Part shown: positions 11,401-22,933 of the stretch, in pieces
Layout of the letters: each line of letters opens with the position of its first letter
How positions within the stretch are numbered: the stretch's first letter is position 1
Origin: Bemisia tabaci
Taxonomy: Eukaryota > Arthropoda > Insecta > Hemiptera > Aleyrodidae
Assembly (NCBI RefSeq): GCF_918797505.1
Contig: NC_092794.1
Span: 31,052,122 to 31,116,121, forward strand
Reading direction: 5' to 3'
DNA length: 64,000 bases
The notes under the pieces: model-generated
Told to the model about the DNA's origin: nothing
The model's database searches: none
What the model saw: the letters and a program-made list of their open reading frames with translations, nothing else
Translations under genes and position numbers: made by a program

Positions 11401-12490
11401 GTCGCAGGACATCAAGTAAGTGGTTTATAATATTCAATACTTGTATACTTGTGTAATTCATGTTTTAAATGTAATACACGTGCAGTACTATGAAAATGAC
11501 GGTCATCGTCTGAACTTTCATATCTACTTGACAGAGTACGCTGAGTGTACAGACGTGCATACAGAAGCAAGTAGTGCCGTTAATCGTTGATAGGGCGCAT
11601 GGTATTAATAGGTAAACATTCCGATAAAATATTTTTAAAATATTTAAATGAAGGGAACATCAAAATATTGTGACAATATTTTGAAAATATTTCTGTGCTA
11701 TCTGGGAAAGCTATGTTTCTCTAAGTGCAATTTTGTAACCTCAGCTTTTACAAAGCTGGTGCTGTAAAATGGCACCCAGAGAAATGCTGCTTTTCCTTCT
11801 AAGCTGGAAATAAGAGTAAAAATTTTGAAATACCGCAATGCGGTTTTGTATTTTTGCGCCCAGGCCATTCAGGTACCTATGCTTTCTTGGAGTAACATCA
11901 AGGTTACTGCAATATTACATCAATATTACGAAGAACATACTAGTATTGCATACGTACCTGTCAGTGTCAAGGTAGTAATGCATAGGTACATATTGTCGGT
12001 GTCCTGCAGTGTTCTGATGACCTTGTCATAACCCTGATTTCCATATGAAATCAACCTTTTCGGCCAATACTGTAACAATATTTTGACAGCTCCAAATCAG
12101 TAACTAATAAATACTGGCATAGTCTTGATATAATATTAACTCAGGATACATCAGCATTATATAAATACTGACACTACTGACGTGTCAGTACTATTGTAGT
12201 ATTATATCAATATTCTGTGCTATGTGGGACATGGAAAAAATATGTAAGTCATATTGTCATATGGCAATGCAGCTGCCACTGGCGGAATGACCCCCGTTGA
12301 ATTGGCGGACTCACACCATCTTTACTTTCCTGCACAAAATTGTCACATTACATAACGAAAATAAAGATTTTTCAAAGAAAAAAACCGGAAGCAGTAGCCT
12401 AGAGTGAGTACCTATATTAAGATGACGCACCCAACAAATTTCCATCAATGAACGGTAAATGTGACGACGGAAAGTCCCAAAAATGAAAAA
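11400..12490. repeat. Diverged AATATT-rich repeats, no gene
   Basis: Two blocks, about 11600-11705 and 12050-12235, are crowded with aatatt, atattt and tattat words. Both end in ttctgtgctat(c/g)tggga. A related block lies in the opposite orientation at 35606-35905. These look like old members of one AT-rich family. No coding content is seen. Confidence 0.45.
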
Positions 12491-12521
12491 AATAGAATAG
12501 AATAGAATAGAATAGAATAGA
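12491..12521 (-). repeat. Pentanucleotide 3' tail of the CR1-like element
   Basis: Six AATAG units on the plus strand (CTATT on the element strand) lie just outside the element's 3' UTR. Short tandem-repeat tails instead of poly-A are typical of CR1-like elements, where reverse transcription starts on such repeats. Confidence 0.75.
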
Positions 12522-12664
12522 AATCACTTTATTCGTTAAAAAATGCTCAAGAAGGCAAACAAACAGGTCAACTTAGATTAAACTTAATACTAACATTCAA
12601 AATTAGAAAAATGCATAATAGTTAAATCAGACAATTCTTCAAGTGAATTAGATTGAATAAACGT

Positions 12665-14248
12665 CTACACCAGTTCTCTAACTGCGTAGAATTCTTTCTC
12701 CACTAGGAATTCAGTGATCAATTTTGAGAATTTTTGCAATTCCGTGTTATCATCAATTTTTAAATCCTTCAAAGGAAGTGCATTGTAACACAGTAAACAT
12801 TGCTTTACATACTCGTTTTCTCTTGGTGTTATGAACTTATTTTTATTTCTTGTGTTAAAATTGTGCTGATCTGATAATTTTGTAATTTGTTTGGAGTTTT
12901 CTTGTATGTATGTTGCTCTCTTTAAAATTATCATTGCTGGAAATGTTAGTAATTTATGTTTTTTAAACAACTCATGGCATGAATCTTCAGTCTTCATACC
13001 GAAAATAATTCGCATTGCTTTCTTTTGCAATTTGAAAATTCTATCAACTAGTTTATCTGAGCAAAATGACCATGTAGATAAACAATAATTCATACTTCCT
13101 ACTATAAATGAATGATAAATTTGCATAAGTAAGCTGTGTTGGCGAAATTTTTTAAAGTATCTTAGCACAAAGATCCCTTTACTAATTTTGCTTATGCAGT
13201 TTTCAACGTGTACACTGAAACGCAGGTCATTATCTATCCAAACACCCAGATATTTAAGTACTTCTGACTCCTCGATCCTTATTCCACCAATAAATATGTC
13301 AATTGTTACGTCGATTTTATTAGTGACTGGGATAAATTTGGTTTTTATTTCATTTATAGCCATGCCATTAAGATCACACCATTGGTGGAAAAGGTTGACG
13401 AGTAGGTATGCATCAATTTCCAATACAGAACTTATTTTGTTAGCAATGAGTAACAGCACATCAACAGCAAATAAAATTAGTTTAAAAATCGATGTAAACA
13501 CAGAGTTTTTAATTTTTATGTCCAAAAATTGCGCTATATCGTTGATGAAAATTAAAAAGAGTAGGGGCCCTAAAATCGAGCCCTGAGGAACCCCACTCTT
13601 GATGAGTTTCAGGATTGATTTATAAATCCTTCCTTTCTTTTTGACCGCTACATACTGAGTTCGACTCCTTGTCAAATAACTCATAAGTAATTCAATGGCA
13701 CATTCAGTGAAACCTATCCTCTTTAATTTTACTTCAATAACATCAAACCTTACTGTATCAAACGCTTTACGCAGGTCAATGGCGATAATGATAGATACAT
13801 TTTTCTTATTTAACAATAACGATTCATAACAATATCTTACTGCCATATCAGTGTTCTTACCGTGAGTGAATCCATATTGATGTTCGTATAGTAGTTTGTT
13901 TTCGTGCAGGTATTTCTTAATTTGTTTGCTCATTAAATTTTCAAATATCTTGGACAGAGGTGACACAATGGACAGTGGCCTATAATTACTTATCAATGTA
14001 GGTTTATCTTTATCTTTTGGTAAAGGTACAACTTTAATACATTTAAGACTTTCTGGGAAAATTCTACTTAATATCATTTCATTATAGAAATATGCCAGTG
14101 GTATAATAAGCTCTTGAGAAATTTTGTTTGCAATATAATTACTTAGCCCATCATCACTTTCACATTTTTTATTTGTTAGTCTTTTTATTGCCATTTCCAC
14201 TTCGTATTCATAAACATAATTAAATTCAAACACAGAATTGACTTTCTG
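12665..14248 (-). pseudogene. Reverse transcriptase domain of the CR1-like element
   Basis: The frame carries the RT series in order: a fingers motif ending SNYRPLSIVSPLSKIFE, palm box A (IDLRKAFDTV), box B (SGVPQGSILGPLLF), box C, and the thumb region with LKYLGVWID. RT copies element RNA onto nicked DNA. In box C the usual F/YADD is FAVD, so one of the two catalytic aspartates is replaced by valine and the copy should be inactive. The frame is continuous with the linker upstream except for a TAA at 14249-14251. The GTG at 14233 is not a real start. Confidence 0.9.
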
Positions 14249-14764
14249 TTATAATTTATTGATTTGTAAATTAAGATTCACCGTGTGCTCCATATGTTCA
14301 GTAAAGTAGTCATTGAGCGCATTACCCATTTCCAGACCATTATCAGTTTCACTTCCATTAATTTTTAATGACTGCAAAGTAGCTGGTTTTGTTTTTCTAA
14401 CAGAATTGATTATTTCCCAGGATGTTGTTGATATATTATCAGAATTCTGGAGTTTTTTCATTATATCTGCTTTTTTCTTATCAAGTAACGCTGCTTTATA
14501 ATGTGCTACTGACCTTCTTAACTTTCTCCTGCACTCAATATATACAGTTTGATCAACTGCTCTATTATTTACTCTCATATAATGTAAAGTTTTCGTTAAT
14601 TTATTCACAGCAGCTTTGGCTGCTTTTATTTCTTCACTTCTGACTACTTTACTCGTGAAGTGTTTCAAAGGTTTGAGTGGAAAATATAAATCATGCTTAT
14701 GGATAATCTTAGTATGAAACAAATCAAAATTTAGGTCATTTTTTTCCATAAAAAAATTATTCAT
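14249..14764 (-). pseudogene. Endonuclease-RT linker of the CR1-like element
   Basis: A lysine-rich stretch, partly coiled-coil-like, containing the motif SWEIINSVR and then a segment leading into the RT. This is the usual spacer between endonuclease and RT in CR1/Jockey ORF2. It ends at an in-frame TAA (14249-14251), after which the RT continues in the same frame. A frameshift separates it from the endonuclease frame to its right, near 14770. Confidence 0.8.
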
Positions 14765-14784
14765 TAACTCAACCTTTAATGTGC

Positions 14785-15254
14785 TTATTGCGTAATCATC
14801 ATAAATTCTAACTCCGAATGTGGATGCGAATCTTTAATGGTACATTTGGTCTTAGGCTCAATGTGATAATCTGCTCCTCTCAACTTGATCTCGATACCTG
14901 AGTGATAAGATATCCCACATTCAACTACGCCTGTCAAAAATTCATTTCTATCTAAATTTGTAAACATATTGTCAATGGTTGTGGCGCATGTGACTGTAAT
15001 CCTTGTTGGCTCAAAAATCGTTGGACTCATATTGACTGCTTTAAAAGCATTAAAGAGGTCTTTTTTTTGCTTAGATTCTTCTAATACATCCACATTGAAA
15101 TCACCTACTACTACATTACATACTCATTATATACTTTTTTTGGACATCTAGCTTCCTAAAAATCTCTTCTAACTTTTCTAGGAATACATTAAAGTCCCCA
15201 CTCGGTGACCTATATATACACATAATAATTAAGTCAGTTGTGCTGCCTTTTAAA
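14785..15254 (-). pseudogene. C-terminal half of the EEP endonuclease (CR1-like)
   Basis: Two overlapping frames carry endonuclease blocks. First comes LKGSTTDLIIMCIYRSPSG (frame 15116-15254), then GDFN near 15100 and a terminal SxHSGIEI block near 14890. A frameshift near 15120 separates them. The catalytic SDH motif reads SYH, so the essential aspartate is lost. The N-terminal half lies at 17606-18039, on the other side of an inserted palindrome. Bases 15255-15313, although open, belong to the insertion. Confidence 0.85.
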
Positions 15255-15772
15255 GAGTATCCCGGGATAAGCATGTCAAAATGCCCTTGTGAACGGATTT
15301 TTATTTTAACCATTTTAAGTCATCAAGGGTGTCCTAAAACTTAGGTTTTGGGGAATTTTAGCCCCCCAACCCCCTCCGCCCCTCCTCAGACCCCCAAAAA
15401 CCGCTTTTTGGGGCTATTTTTGACTATGCTAACGTCTTTTCCTCATAACTTTCGTAATTTTCGTTAGAATTGAACCAAAATTTGTCAGAATCTACATCAA
15501 TTAGCTAAGTTTGTGTAGAAAAAATTCATTTTCATCGGATAATATTTTAGCTTCTAAAAAAATTCGTAAAATTTTTAAAAAAAAATCATTTTTTTCCTTT
15601 TTTCGCGCAAGGTGACGTATGGAAACGAGGACACAAACAAAAATTGCCTCTTTTCTTAAGTTATACATCCAATAAGATACAGAAAAAATTTCGTGTTGAT
15701 CGGAGTGGTGCGCCATACTTAAAAACGCAATTTTCTAACCTCAAAACGGCCAAAATGCCACCATAGCCTCCT

Positions 15773-16490
15773 TTGATGACTAGGCGTGGAGAAATATGTA
15801 GAGAGAAACATCCGGTTTTATCGTCTCACCTCTTAAGTGATCCACTTAAGTACCTTGAGCCAAAATTTCGAGTTAATCAGAGTGGTGCGCAACACCCAAG
15901 CACGCAATTTTCTAACCTCAAAACGGTCAAGGTACCCATTTCGGCACCAATTATCACTCCGTGTCAAAAAATAAGAAGAGGGACATCCGGTTTTACTATC
16001 TCACCTCTTAAGTGATCCACTTAAATACCTTGAGCCAAAATTTTGAGTTGATCGGAGTGGTGCGCAACACCCAAACACGCAATTTTCTAACCTCAAAACG
16101 GCCAAATTGCTCATTTCGGGTGATTTCGGCACCCATTATTACTCCGAGTCAAAAAATAAGAAGAGGTACATCCAATATTATTGTCCTTCCTCATAAATTA
16201 GACACATAAGTACATTTAGTCGAAATTTCGTGTCGATCAGAGTGGTGCGCAACACCCAAGCACGCAATTTTCTAACCTCAAAACGGCCAAATTGCCCATT
16301 TCGGCTGAATTCGGAACACATTATCACTCCGTGTCAAAAAATAAGAAGAGGGACATCCAGTTTTACTATCTCACCTCTTAAGTGATCCACTTAGGTACCT
16401 TGAGCCAAAATTTCGAGTTGATCAGAGTGGTGCGCGACACCGAAACACGCCGTATTCTAACCTGAAACCTCCCAAAATTCTCATTTTGAC
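15773..16490. repeat. Tandem 175-190-bp units in the left palindrome arm (four units)
   Basis: Anchored on the phrase cactccgtgtcaaaaaataag and relatives, unit boundaries fall near 15765, 15953, 16128, 16312 and 16489. Each unit contains gtggtgcgcaacaccca and ttctaacctcaaaacgg. Confidence 0.85.
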
Positions 16491-16719
16491 ATTCATTATC
16501 ACTGTATGTCAGCGACGAGCCCGCTTGAAAAGTGCATGATGCACATTTCAAAGTTCATTGTGGCACCCTACAGCGTAGGAGACCCGATCACTCAGCGAAA
16601 CCTCTGAACTCCCAGGAATTATATGACAGGAGGGAGGCTCTCTCATCCCCCACGTAGAAGCGTTCCCTCCTCCAAACTTCAATAATACGTACAAGCGGGC
16701 TCGTCGCTGACATACAGTG

Positions 16720-17090
16720 ATAATGAATGCCAAAATGAGAATTTTGGGAGGTTTCAGGTTAGAATACGGCGTGTTTCGGTGTCGCGCACCACTCTGATCA
16801 ACTCGAAATATTGGCTCAAGGTACCTAAGTGGATCACTTAAGAGGTGAGATAGTAAAACCGGATGTCCCTCTTCTTATTTTTTGACACGGAGTGATAATG
16901 GGTTCCGAATTCAGCCGAAATGGGCAACTTGGCCGTTTTGAGGTTAGAAAATTGCGTGTTTGGGTGTTGCGCACCACTCCGATCAACTCAAAATTTTGGC
17001 TCAAGGTACTTAAGTGGATCACTTAAGAGGTGAGATGATAAAACCGGATGTTTCTCTCTACATATTTCTCCACGCCTAGTCATCAATGGA
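16720..17090. repeat. Tandem units in the right palindrome arm (two units)
   Basis: The inverted counterpart of the left-arm array, with anchors near 16725, 16893 and 17085. Only two units are present against four in the left arm. Confidence 0.85.
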
Positions 17091-17605
17091 GGCTATGGTG
17101 GCATTTTGGCCGTTTTGAGGTTAGAAAATTGCGTTTTTAAGTATGGCGCACCACTCCGATCAACACGAAATTTTTTCTGTATCTTATTGGATGTATAACT
17201 TAAGAAAAGAGGCAATTTTTGTTTGTGTCCTCGTTTCCATACGTCACCTTGCGCGAAAAAAGGAAAAAAATGATTTTTTTTTAAAAATTTTACGAATTTT
17301 TTTAGAAGCTAAAATATTATCCGATGAAAATGAATTTTTTTCTACATAAATTAAGCTAATTGATGTAGATTCTGACAAATTTTGGTTCAATTCTAACGAA
17401 AATTACGAAAGTTATGAGGAAAAGACGTTAGCATAGTCAAAAATAGCCCCAAAAAGCGGTTTTTGGGGGTCTGAGGGGGGGCGGATGGGGTTGGGGGGCT
17501 AAAATTCCCCAAAACCTAAGTTTTAGGACACCCTTGATGACTTAAAATGGTTGAAATAAAAATCCGTTCACAAGGGCATTTTGACATGCTTATCCCGGGA
17601 TACCC

Positions 17606-18039
17606 TTTGTCGCTGAAACTTCAAAATGTTTGTCTATACTGATCTCTGAGATGAATTTACACTCTTCTGTGAAAATGCTGTTACGTACAAATATTGCAGT
17701 TCCACCACCTTTAAATTGTTTCCTACAGTAACAGGATGCTAATTTAAAATTTTGTAGTAGATTGCATTCTAAGATTTCATCCTTAAGCCAATGCTCAGTT
17801 ATACAAATTATTTTATGATTTTCTTCATTGATTATGTCTTCAATGATGGAACATTTTAATGGGTCATTCATACTCCGTACATTTTGAACGAACAGTGTGA
17901 AGTCAAATTTCTCTAAACTACTAGGTCTTGTCTTATCTATCATTGCACTACCTGTCACTCCGCCTGCACTCGCTATTTCATTGAGTGGAGTGGATTTCTC
18001 ATTTCTAGGCAAGCTTGTTTTGGCCACGTCAATTTGCAT
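17606..18039 (-). pseudogene. N-terminal half of ORF2 (EEP endonuclease, CR1-like)
   Basis: It starts with a genuine ATG at 18039. It contains the first endonuclease block QNVRSM, then CITEHWL with the catalytic glutamate, then GGGTAIFVR. The EEP domain nicks target DNA to prime reverse transcription. The frame breaks off at the AAA/TTT junction with the palindrome and resumes at 15254. The ATG shares one base with the ORF1 stop (TAATG at 18041-18037), an arrangement used for coupled re-initiation in some non-LTR elements such as SART1. Confidence 0.88.
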
Positions 18040-19141
18040 TAGTTTAAATTGAACTTTAAAAGATCAATTACATCACTGATCGTACTAGCCAACTTATCCT
18101 TTCCTCTGTTATTTAGATGCTGCCCATGGCGTGTAAACATTGGCCTTGATAAGTTATGGAAATGTAAAATGTAAACATTGTCGTAATTACCACAAAGCTC
18201 TATTATCTCCTCATTAAGGGTCCTAATTTCTTGATTAACTCTCGCCCATGGACTGAAATCAAACCTTGGAGGAACAGTGGCTATTATTAGAGGTTACGTT
18301 TCCTATGTTCTTCCTTAACAAGAACGCTTACTTCATGAAGAAAAGTTTGGCCCTCACCATTTGCTACATCATTTGAGCCCGCAATGACTACCAAATTTTC
18401 ATACCTCGCTATATCTGTATTTTTGATTTCCTTGAATTTTGCTCCTGGGAAAATACTTGCTGTAAAATTTTTTTCCCTAAGCCTGTTTACTCTAACGCAG
18501 AGTTCCCTACCGTGACTGCCAGCTATTATCTTTGAATCAACAGTAGCCTCTGTATGTTTCCTATGCTGTGGATTTAAGTTACTTTTTCTCTTGTTAGCCT
18601 TAACAACATGATTTTTGATCATTACGTTGGCTGAAGTACCTTGCTTACAATTTATATCTATACTCCTAAATTTTTTGAAGATTACAGTATTTCTGAGGCT
18701 AAAATCACAATTAATGGGTTTGTACTTATATTTACTATTAATTCTTTTAATACTATTTATTAAAGCGGCATTTCTTCTTGCCAAATGATCCCTTTCCCGC
18801 CGCATGGCAGGAGGCTCATCATTCTCTAGCTTGCTTATAGGATAATTAGTGATTGTTGAATTCTTATTTAGACGTTTTAAGAGTATTTCAGTTTCGCTAG
18901 TTTTTTGCTCTAGATTTAACTTAAGTGTTCTAATTTCCTCCTTGAGTTTATCGACATCTCTAACTAATTTACAATTAAACTCCTTGACCGTTGCCACTTC
19001 ATCGATTAGAGAGTCTCTCTATTGGAGTAGATCCATCTCTGGGTCTGTTTGAGTAGAAACAGCATTGTTGACCGCAGCAGGTGAAATTGGTAGGGATGTT
19101 GGGTTGGAGATCATGGTCGATCTGGCCTTACGAGTGGACAT
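18039..19141 (-). pseudogene. ORF1 of the CR1-like element (coiled coil plus SGNH esterase)
   Basis: A possible start ATG lies at 19141 (MSTRKAR...). A Ser/Pro-rich N-terminus is followed by a coiled-coil stretch near 18990-18860. A lipase/esterase-like domain follows: GSHGRELC (block I serine), PGAKF, GSNDVA (block III Asn) and, in the next frame, a C-terminal block with RHGQHLN near 18110 supplying the histidine. Such esterase domains are typical of CR1-group ORF1, which binds RNA and associates with the RNP. Damage: TAG at 19021-19019 and a frameshift near 18290. It ends at TAA 18041-18039. Confidence 0.85.
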
Positions 19142-19240
19142 CTTAGTGGAGCCTAATGGAGATGACTCTGATAGGGAAGGAGATGTTGATCCTCTTGGAG
19201 TGGCGCCTCGCTTCTTGATGGAGAGAGAACACGGAAAAAA

Positions 19241-20855
19241 ATAGGTTGTCTCTAACAGCTAATGCGGTATGGTTGAAAAGTAAAAAGCCGTGAGAACCAA
19301 CAAAAATAGTTGGATTCACCAGCCACGTTGACCGATGTGACCAAGCACGAATGCAATTTACCTATACGCCTAAATTAAATCCGACTGTTGCATCTTTTAG
19401 TGGTGCAACCAGCAATGTATGTTATCATACCCTCACATGTAGGCCAAGCCAGCAAGAATCTTACGGCGGATGTCACTGTGGATGAGATGGACGGATTAAC
19501 CATCTTGACAAAGCTGAACGCGCCATCACAAAGGCGACCCAACCATCAGGTACTGTCAGCGCGGTGAGAGTTCCCGCCTGGCTAAGCTGCGGTCCGCCAT
19601 TTTTCCTTTGTCACTCAGTTACGAGTTCATCACGTTGTTGTTCGGAGTCTGTGCGCTTGGCTTTATTTATCTATATTAATCCATGTGAATTTACGCGTAA
19701 TTTGCCCAAATTCGTGTTCGAATCGTTTCTACAGCTACCGTCTTCTCTTTAAATCTATCTGTTTTAATTTTCCACGCATATTTTCCGAGATTTCCTAGTT
19801 ACCTGTATCGACCACTTTTTGGAGGTTATAAGAGTTGCTGCAATGAATCTGGCTAACAAAATGTGTTAATTCTGAAAACTTGAAGGGCGTTTCGCAAAAT
19901 TGTACTGTTATTTAGTGAGTGTCGGTTCTGTATAAAGTCATTGCGAAAGCGGGAAGATACGGAAGTCCCTTGAAAATGATAGACCAGTGATTATTGAATA
20001 CTTCGTTCGTATATCTATTTGTGTTAATATTTTAGAGAATCAAAATACTCTGATGCAGAGTAAAATTTTCCTGGGATATTTGTTGAATATAAGCTTTAAT
20101 CAAAATTTGACAGTTTCTGTCCCACCGTGAACTGTGGCAATTGGTACTGCGTGTAGTTTATTTTTTTAGGTATATCTTGAACTATCTATCTACTTATTAT
20201 GAAATCAAACTTTTTGTGAAACTGATTTAGTCTGTAAATGATTCTTTGACGGTAAAAACACGTTTCGTTTTGGTATCATTTACTTGAAATCGGTGAAGCA
20301 ATTATCTGCTATTTCTCGTCAAATTTGCTTTAACTGCCAGTAATTGTATGTGTACCGGAATTTTTAATCAAAAAGTAAGTAAAATATCTACTACTTTCAT
20401 ATCAAATTTGTTTCTGATAATTTGAGTTAATATTTAAAAATATATGTTGAGTGGATGTTAGAATCCATAAAGTTCGTCGGAGCATCTGGAATTCGGGAAG
20501 CTTGAAATTACCATACTACGCAGTCGGAAACGCCACACTAGCATGGTGTCAGCCGTATCGTGTAATTTACAATACTGGTATATTGGTAACTAACTAAACT
20601 GCGCAGCTTCATTGGAAAAAAAGCAAGAGGACAGCATGGTTAATAATAACCAAACACTGGTAAATCCGATCATATTTTTTTTTTGTAGCGTGTGTAGTAG
20701 AAATAAAAAGTATAATAAAGAAAAAAACAGGCTGTGCGATTTAAAGAAATGAAACAAATGATCACAAATACAAATCTAGATTAGAATTCAGTTATCAAAC
20801 TCAAGCAGATCGACGTTGACGGTTAAATATAGATTTTTTGTGCTCCTTCATCATC
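19241..20855. other. No gene identified
   Basis: About 1.6 kb without recognisable coding sequence. A GC-richer patch at 19560-19700 contains ctcagttacg, resembling an arthropod initiator (TCAGT), but no convincing downstream element or open frame follows, so I do not call a promoter. Confidence 0.4.
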
Positions 20856-20857
20856 GG

Positions 20858-20935
20858 TCGTCATAGCTCAATCGTTAGGGTGTTAGGTTAGGATTAGGTA
20901 GGTCCAGGTTCAATCCCAAATAATGGGTAGAAAAA
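20858..20935 (+). repeat. tRNA-derived SINE head (family shared with 46005-46086)
   Basis: A-box-like CATAGCTCAATCG at 20862-20874 and B-box AGGTTCAATCCC at 20906-20917. Between them lies GGGTGTTAGGTT, which also occurs between the boxes of the head at 46005-46086. The two are therefore probably copies of one SINE family. RNA polymerase III would transcribe rightward. Confidence 0.6.
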
Positions 20936-21226
20936 ATTCTATCGTAGTAAAATAAGTTGAGAAAATTAACAAATTTCATAATTTCATTTTTACAATTTAG
21001 CGTTCTCAGATATTTATTTTACGGGGCTCCTGGCCCCCTATTTTCCATTAAAAGCCCCGAAAAGTTGTAGCAATGACCGCTGTCCATTTTGGCAAAACTA
21101 AGCGGGCATGGTAGCCCTCAAAATGGGTCACTTTGACATAATTGCTGAGCGCTGCGGCCGAGCGCTCGGGTTGATCTAACCATCTCCGCAGGGCTGACCC
21201 AGCCGCGCGGCATGAAGGCAGCGTCG
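20936..21226. other. No gene seen
   Basis: Unassigned sequence between the SINE head and the unknown open frame. Confidence 0.35.
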
Positions 21227-21592
21227 CTACCTGCTGGTTGTCGATCTAGCCAACAATTTAGTTGGCGCGGTTTTCAGCTTTCGAAGATGGTCGAATCGAC
21301 CATCTTCATGGCTGCACGAGACAACCTTTTTTTTCCGTGAAGATGACGCAATCTTGACACCTGATACCGCTTTTTTTGGTTGATGCGGCAATAGCGCGTT
21401 GGGCGCTTGTTCATGCATATCAGCTCGGTCCGTGAGAGTACGCCACCGTTTGTTGTTGCCGTCTCGAGATGCATCAGCCTTATCCGTCGATAGTCGGACC
21501 TGACTTCTGTCGCCCTTAGGAATGCCAGAGTTGGTAGATTTGGCCGAACCAGCTCTTGTGATACGGGGCGACAAGTCATTCTTTTTCAGCAT
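21227..21592 (-). CDS. Unknown open frame, about 121 codons from its first ATG
   Basis: The frame is open for 174 codons, but the first ATG is at 21592; the earlier start is GTG. The predicted product is basic and rich in Ser, Thr, Arg and Lys, with no membrane segment or motif I recognise. A second frame of about 100 codons overlaps it on the same strand, which weakens the coding case. It may be a fragment of a transposon ORF1 or a chance frame. No splice sites or poly-A signal were tied to it. Confidence 0.2.
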   Translation of the reverse strand: MLKKNDLSPRITRAGSAKSTNSGIPKGDRSQVRLSTDKADASRDGNNKRWRTLTDRADMHEQAPNALLPHQPKKAVSGVKIASSSRKKKVVSCSHEDGRFDHLRKLKTAPTKLLARSTTSR

Positions 21593-22054
21593 GACAACTC
21601 TGTTACAAGGCGGAAAGTGAATACTAGAAATTCTTCGAATTCTTTCCGAGGACTGGCAGTGATGTGTCTTAGAGAATTTCTCAAAATTTTTGACCCAAAC
21701 ACCACGCACAGTCACAAATAAAACACTAAACGATGCAGAATTTACTGGCACACACTTGAGAGGTCATTAAACATTTAAATTCTGAGATTAACTTTGGAAA
21801 ACGTCAGGCATAACTGGAGCACGACGCACCCGCGTCCTCACGATGTTATGAACTTACGCTATATTTACGCTAGGCAGCAAAATTTACTCGTTCGCTTTTG
21901 GATTGTTTATTAAAATGTTGAGGTCGCGAGGAATGACAAATAATAGACAAGCACTCCCAACCGCATACTCCTATGCTTTGAATTTCCAAGTTTAACCAAC
22001 TAGGGGCGCTACGGTTGTTACGGTCGACTGACGGTGCGACCTACCAGTAGAGAT

Positions 22055-22295
22055 AAAATGGAGATTTGATCCGTAATGGAGTTCTCATGGATGGGGATTT
22101 GATCCGTAAAAACATTGCTTTTAGATGGGGATCCAATCCGTATATACATTGTTCTTATGGAAGGTGATCCAACCCGTAATTACATTGTTCTAATAAAGGT
22201 GATTCAATCCGTAATTACATTGTTCTTATGGATGGGGATCCGATTCGCAAATACATTGGTTCTTAAAGGATAGAGATCCAAAAAAAATTACGGGT
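22055..22295 (+). repeat. Minisatellite, about 36-bp unit, 6-7 diverged copies
   Basis: Repeated phrase atggggat(c/t)(t/c)gatccgtaa(t)tacattgttctt with variation. Copies begin near 22070, 22092, 22128, 22163, 22197 and 22235. It sits about 200 bp left of the hAT MITE. Confidence 0.75.
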
Positions 22296-22499
22296 AGACA
22301 TCTTGATATTGACTGACTTCATCCAGTCTAACCACCTGTACAATGATGCAAAATTTCCAAAAAATTAAAGATTGCCTTTGAAAGGAAGACCTGACGCGGC
22401 TGTCACAGCAGTGAGCGGTAACAAAGCTCATCGCATTCGATGGCTCCCGACCTTATCTCGGAGCAAAAAACTCGGCGTATAGTATGTGCAACAAGGACC

Positions 22500-22933
22500 C
22501 AGGGGCGGACTGACCATGGGGGCGGGGAGGCGATCCCCTCCTAACAATTTGCCGCGGAAGTTCCGAAGGGGCCCCCGCGGCGAATGTTTTTCAAGTCATC
22601 GTTTTTTCCCCCGTAATGTTGTAATTTTTCTATCCTTTTCAGTCACTAAAAGGCCCCGAAATCCTTGAAAATTTGTCTCTAAGAAACATGAAAGGTCACC
22701 TAAAGCTTATGTGATGACGGGGCCTACGAAGAATCCTGAGAATGGGTTATTTTGAAGTTCAAGTACTGTAGAATTTAACTCAGATAATGCTTACAATTGA
22801 AAGTAAAAAGTGTGAAATTTTCAAAATTTTCCGGGGGAGGGCCCCCTGACCTTCTTAGAGGGGCCCCCGAACGACAGGAGGGGCCCCCACATCTAGGTCG
22901 CCTCCTAACTTTTCGACTACCAGTCCGCCCCTG
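22500..22933. mobile_element. Non-autonomous hAT element, 434 bp
   Basis: Perfect 13-bp inverted ends CAGGGGCGGACTG (22500-22512) and its inverse (22921-22933). A perfect 8-bp target duplication, caaggacc, lies at 22492-22499 and 22934-22941. The CAGGGGCGGA terminus and 8-bp duplication identify the hAT superfamily. The interior is GC-rich with ggggcccccg repeated near both ends and has no transposase. The exact ends and duplication suggest a fairly recent insertion. Confidence 0.93.

Larger units (their letters stand above)
15255..17605. mobile_element. Giant palindromic element bounded by AAA/TTT, inserted in the endonuclease
   Basis: Left arm 15255-16527 and right arm 16692-17605 are inverted copies. 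Outer pairs sum to 32860 and inner pairs to 33219. The difference, 359, equals two extra tandem units in the left arm. The termini read G(A/G)GTATCCCGGGATAAGC. Outside are AAA (15252-15254) and TTT (17606-17608). Joining these flanks restores the retrotransposon frame with no missing or duplicated base, so insertion was blunt between AAA and TTT. That is the behaviour known for Spy transposons. There is no transposase. The spacer is 16528-16691. A relative reappears at 63760-64000. Confidence 0.8.
12491..19240 (-). mobile_element. CR1-like non-LTR retrotransposon, decayed, interrupted by a palindrome
   Basis: On the minus strand from right to left it has ORF1 (coiled coil plus SGNH-type esterase), then ORF2 with an EEP endonuclease, linker and reverse transcriptase, then a short 3' UTR and a pentanucleotide tail. 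An ORF1 esterase and a microsatellite-like tail point to the CR1/L2 group rather than Jockey. The element is defective: frameshifts near 15120, 14770 and 18290, in-frame stops at 19019-19021 and 14249-14251, a changed RT box, and a 2.35-kb insertion at 15255-17605. The 5' limit is approximate. Confidence 0.85.

Noticed and set aside
15253..17609. Palindromes as assembly inversions
   Set aside because: Considered for all long palindromes. The unique spacers, arm differences and exact frame restoration around 15255-17605 argue for real elements, although long reads would settle each case.
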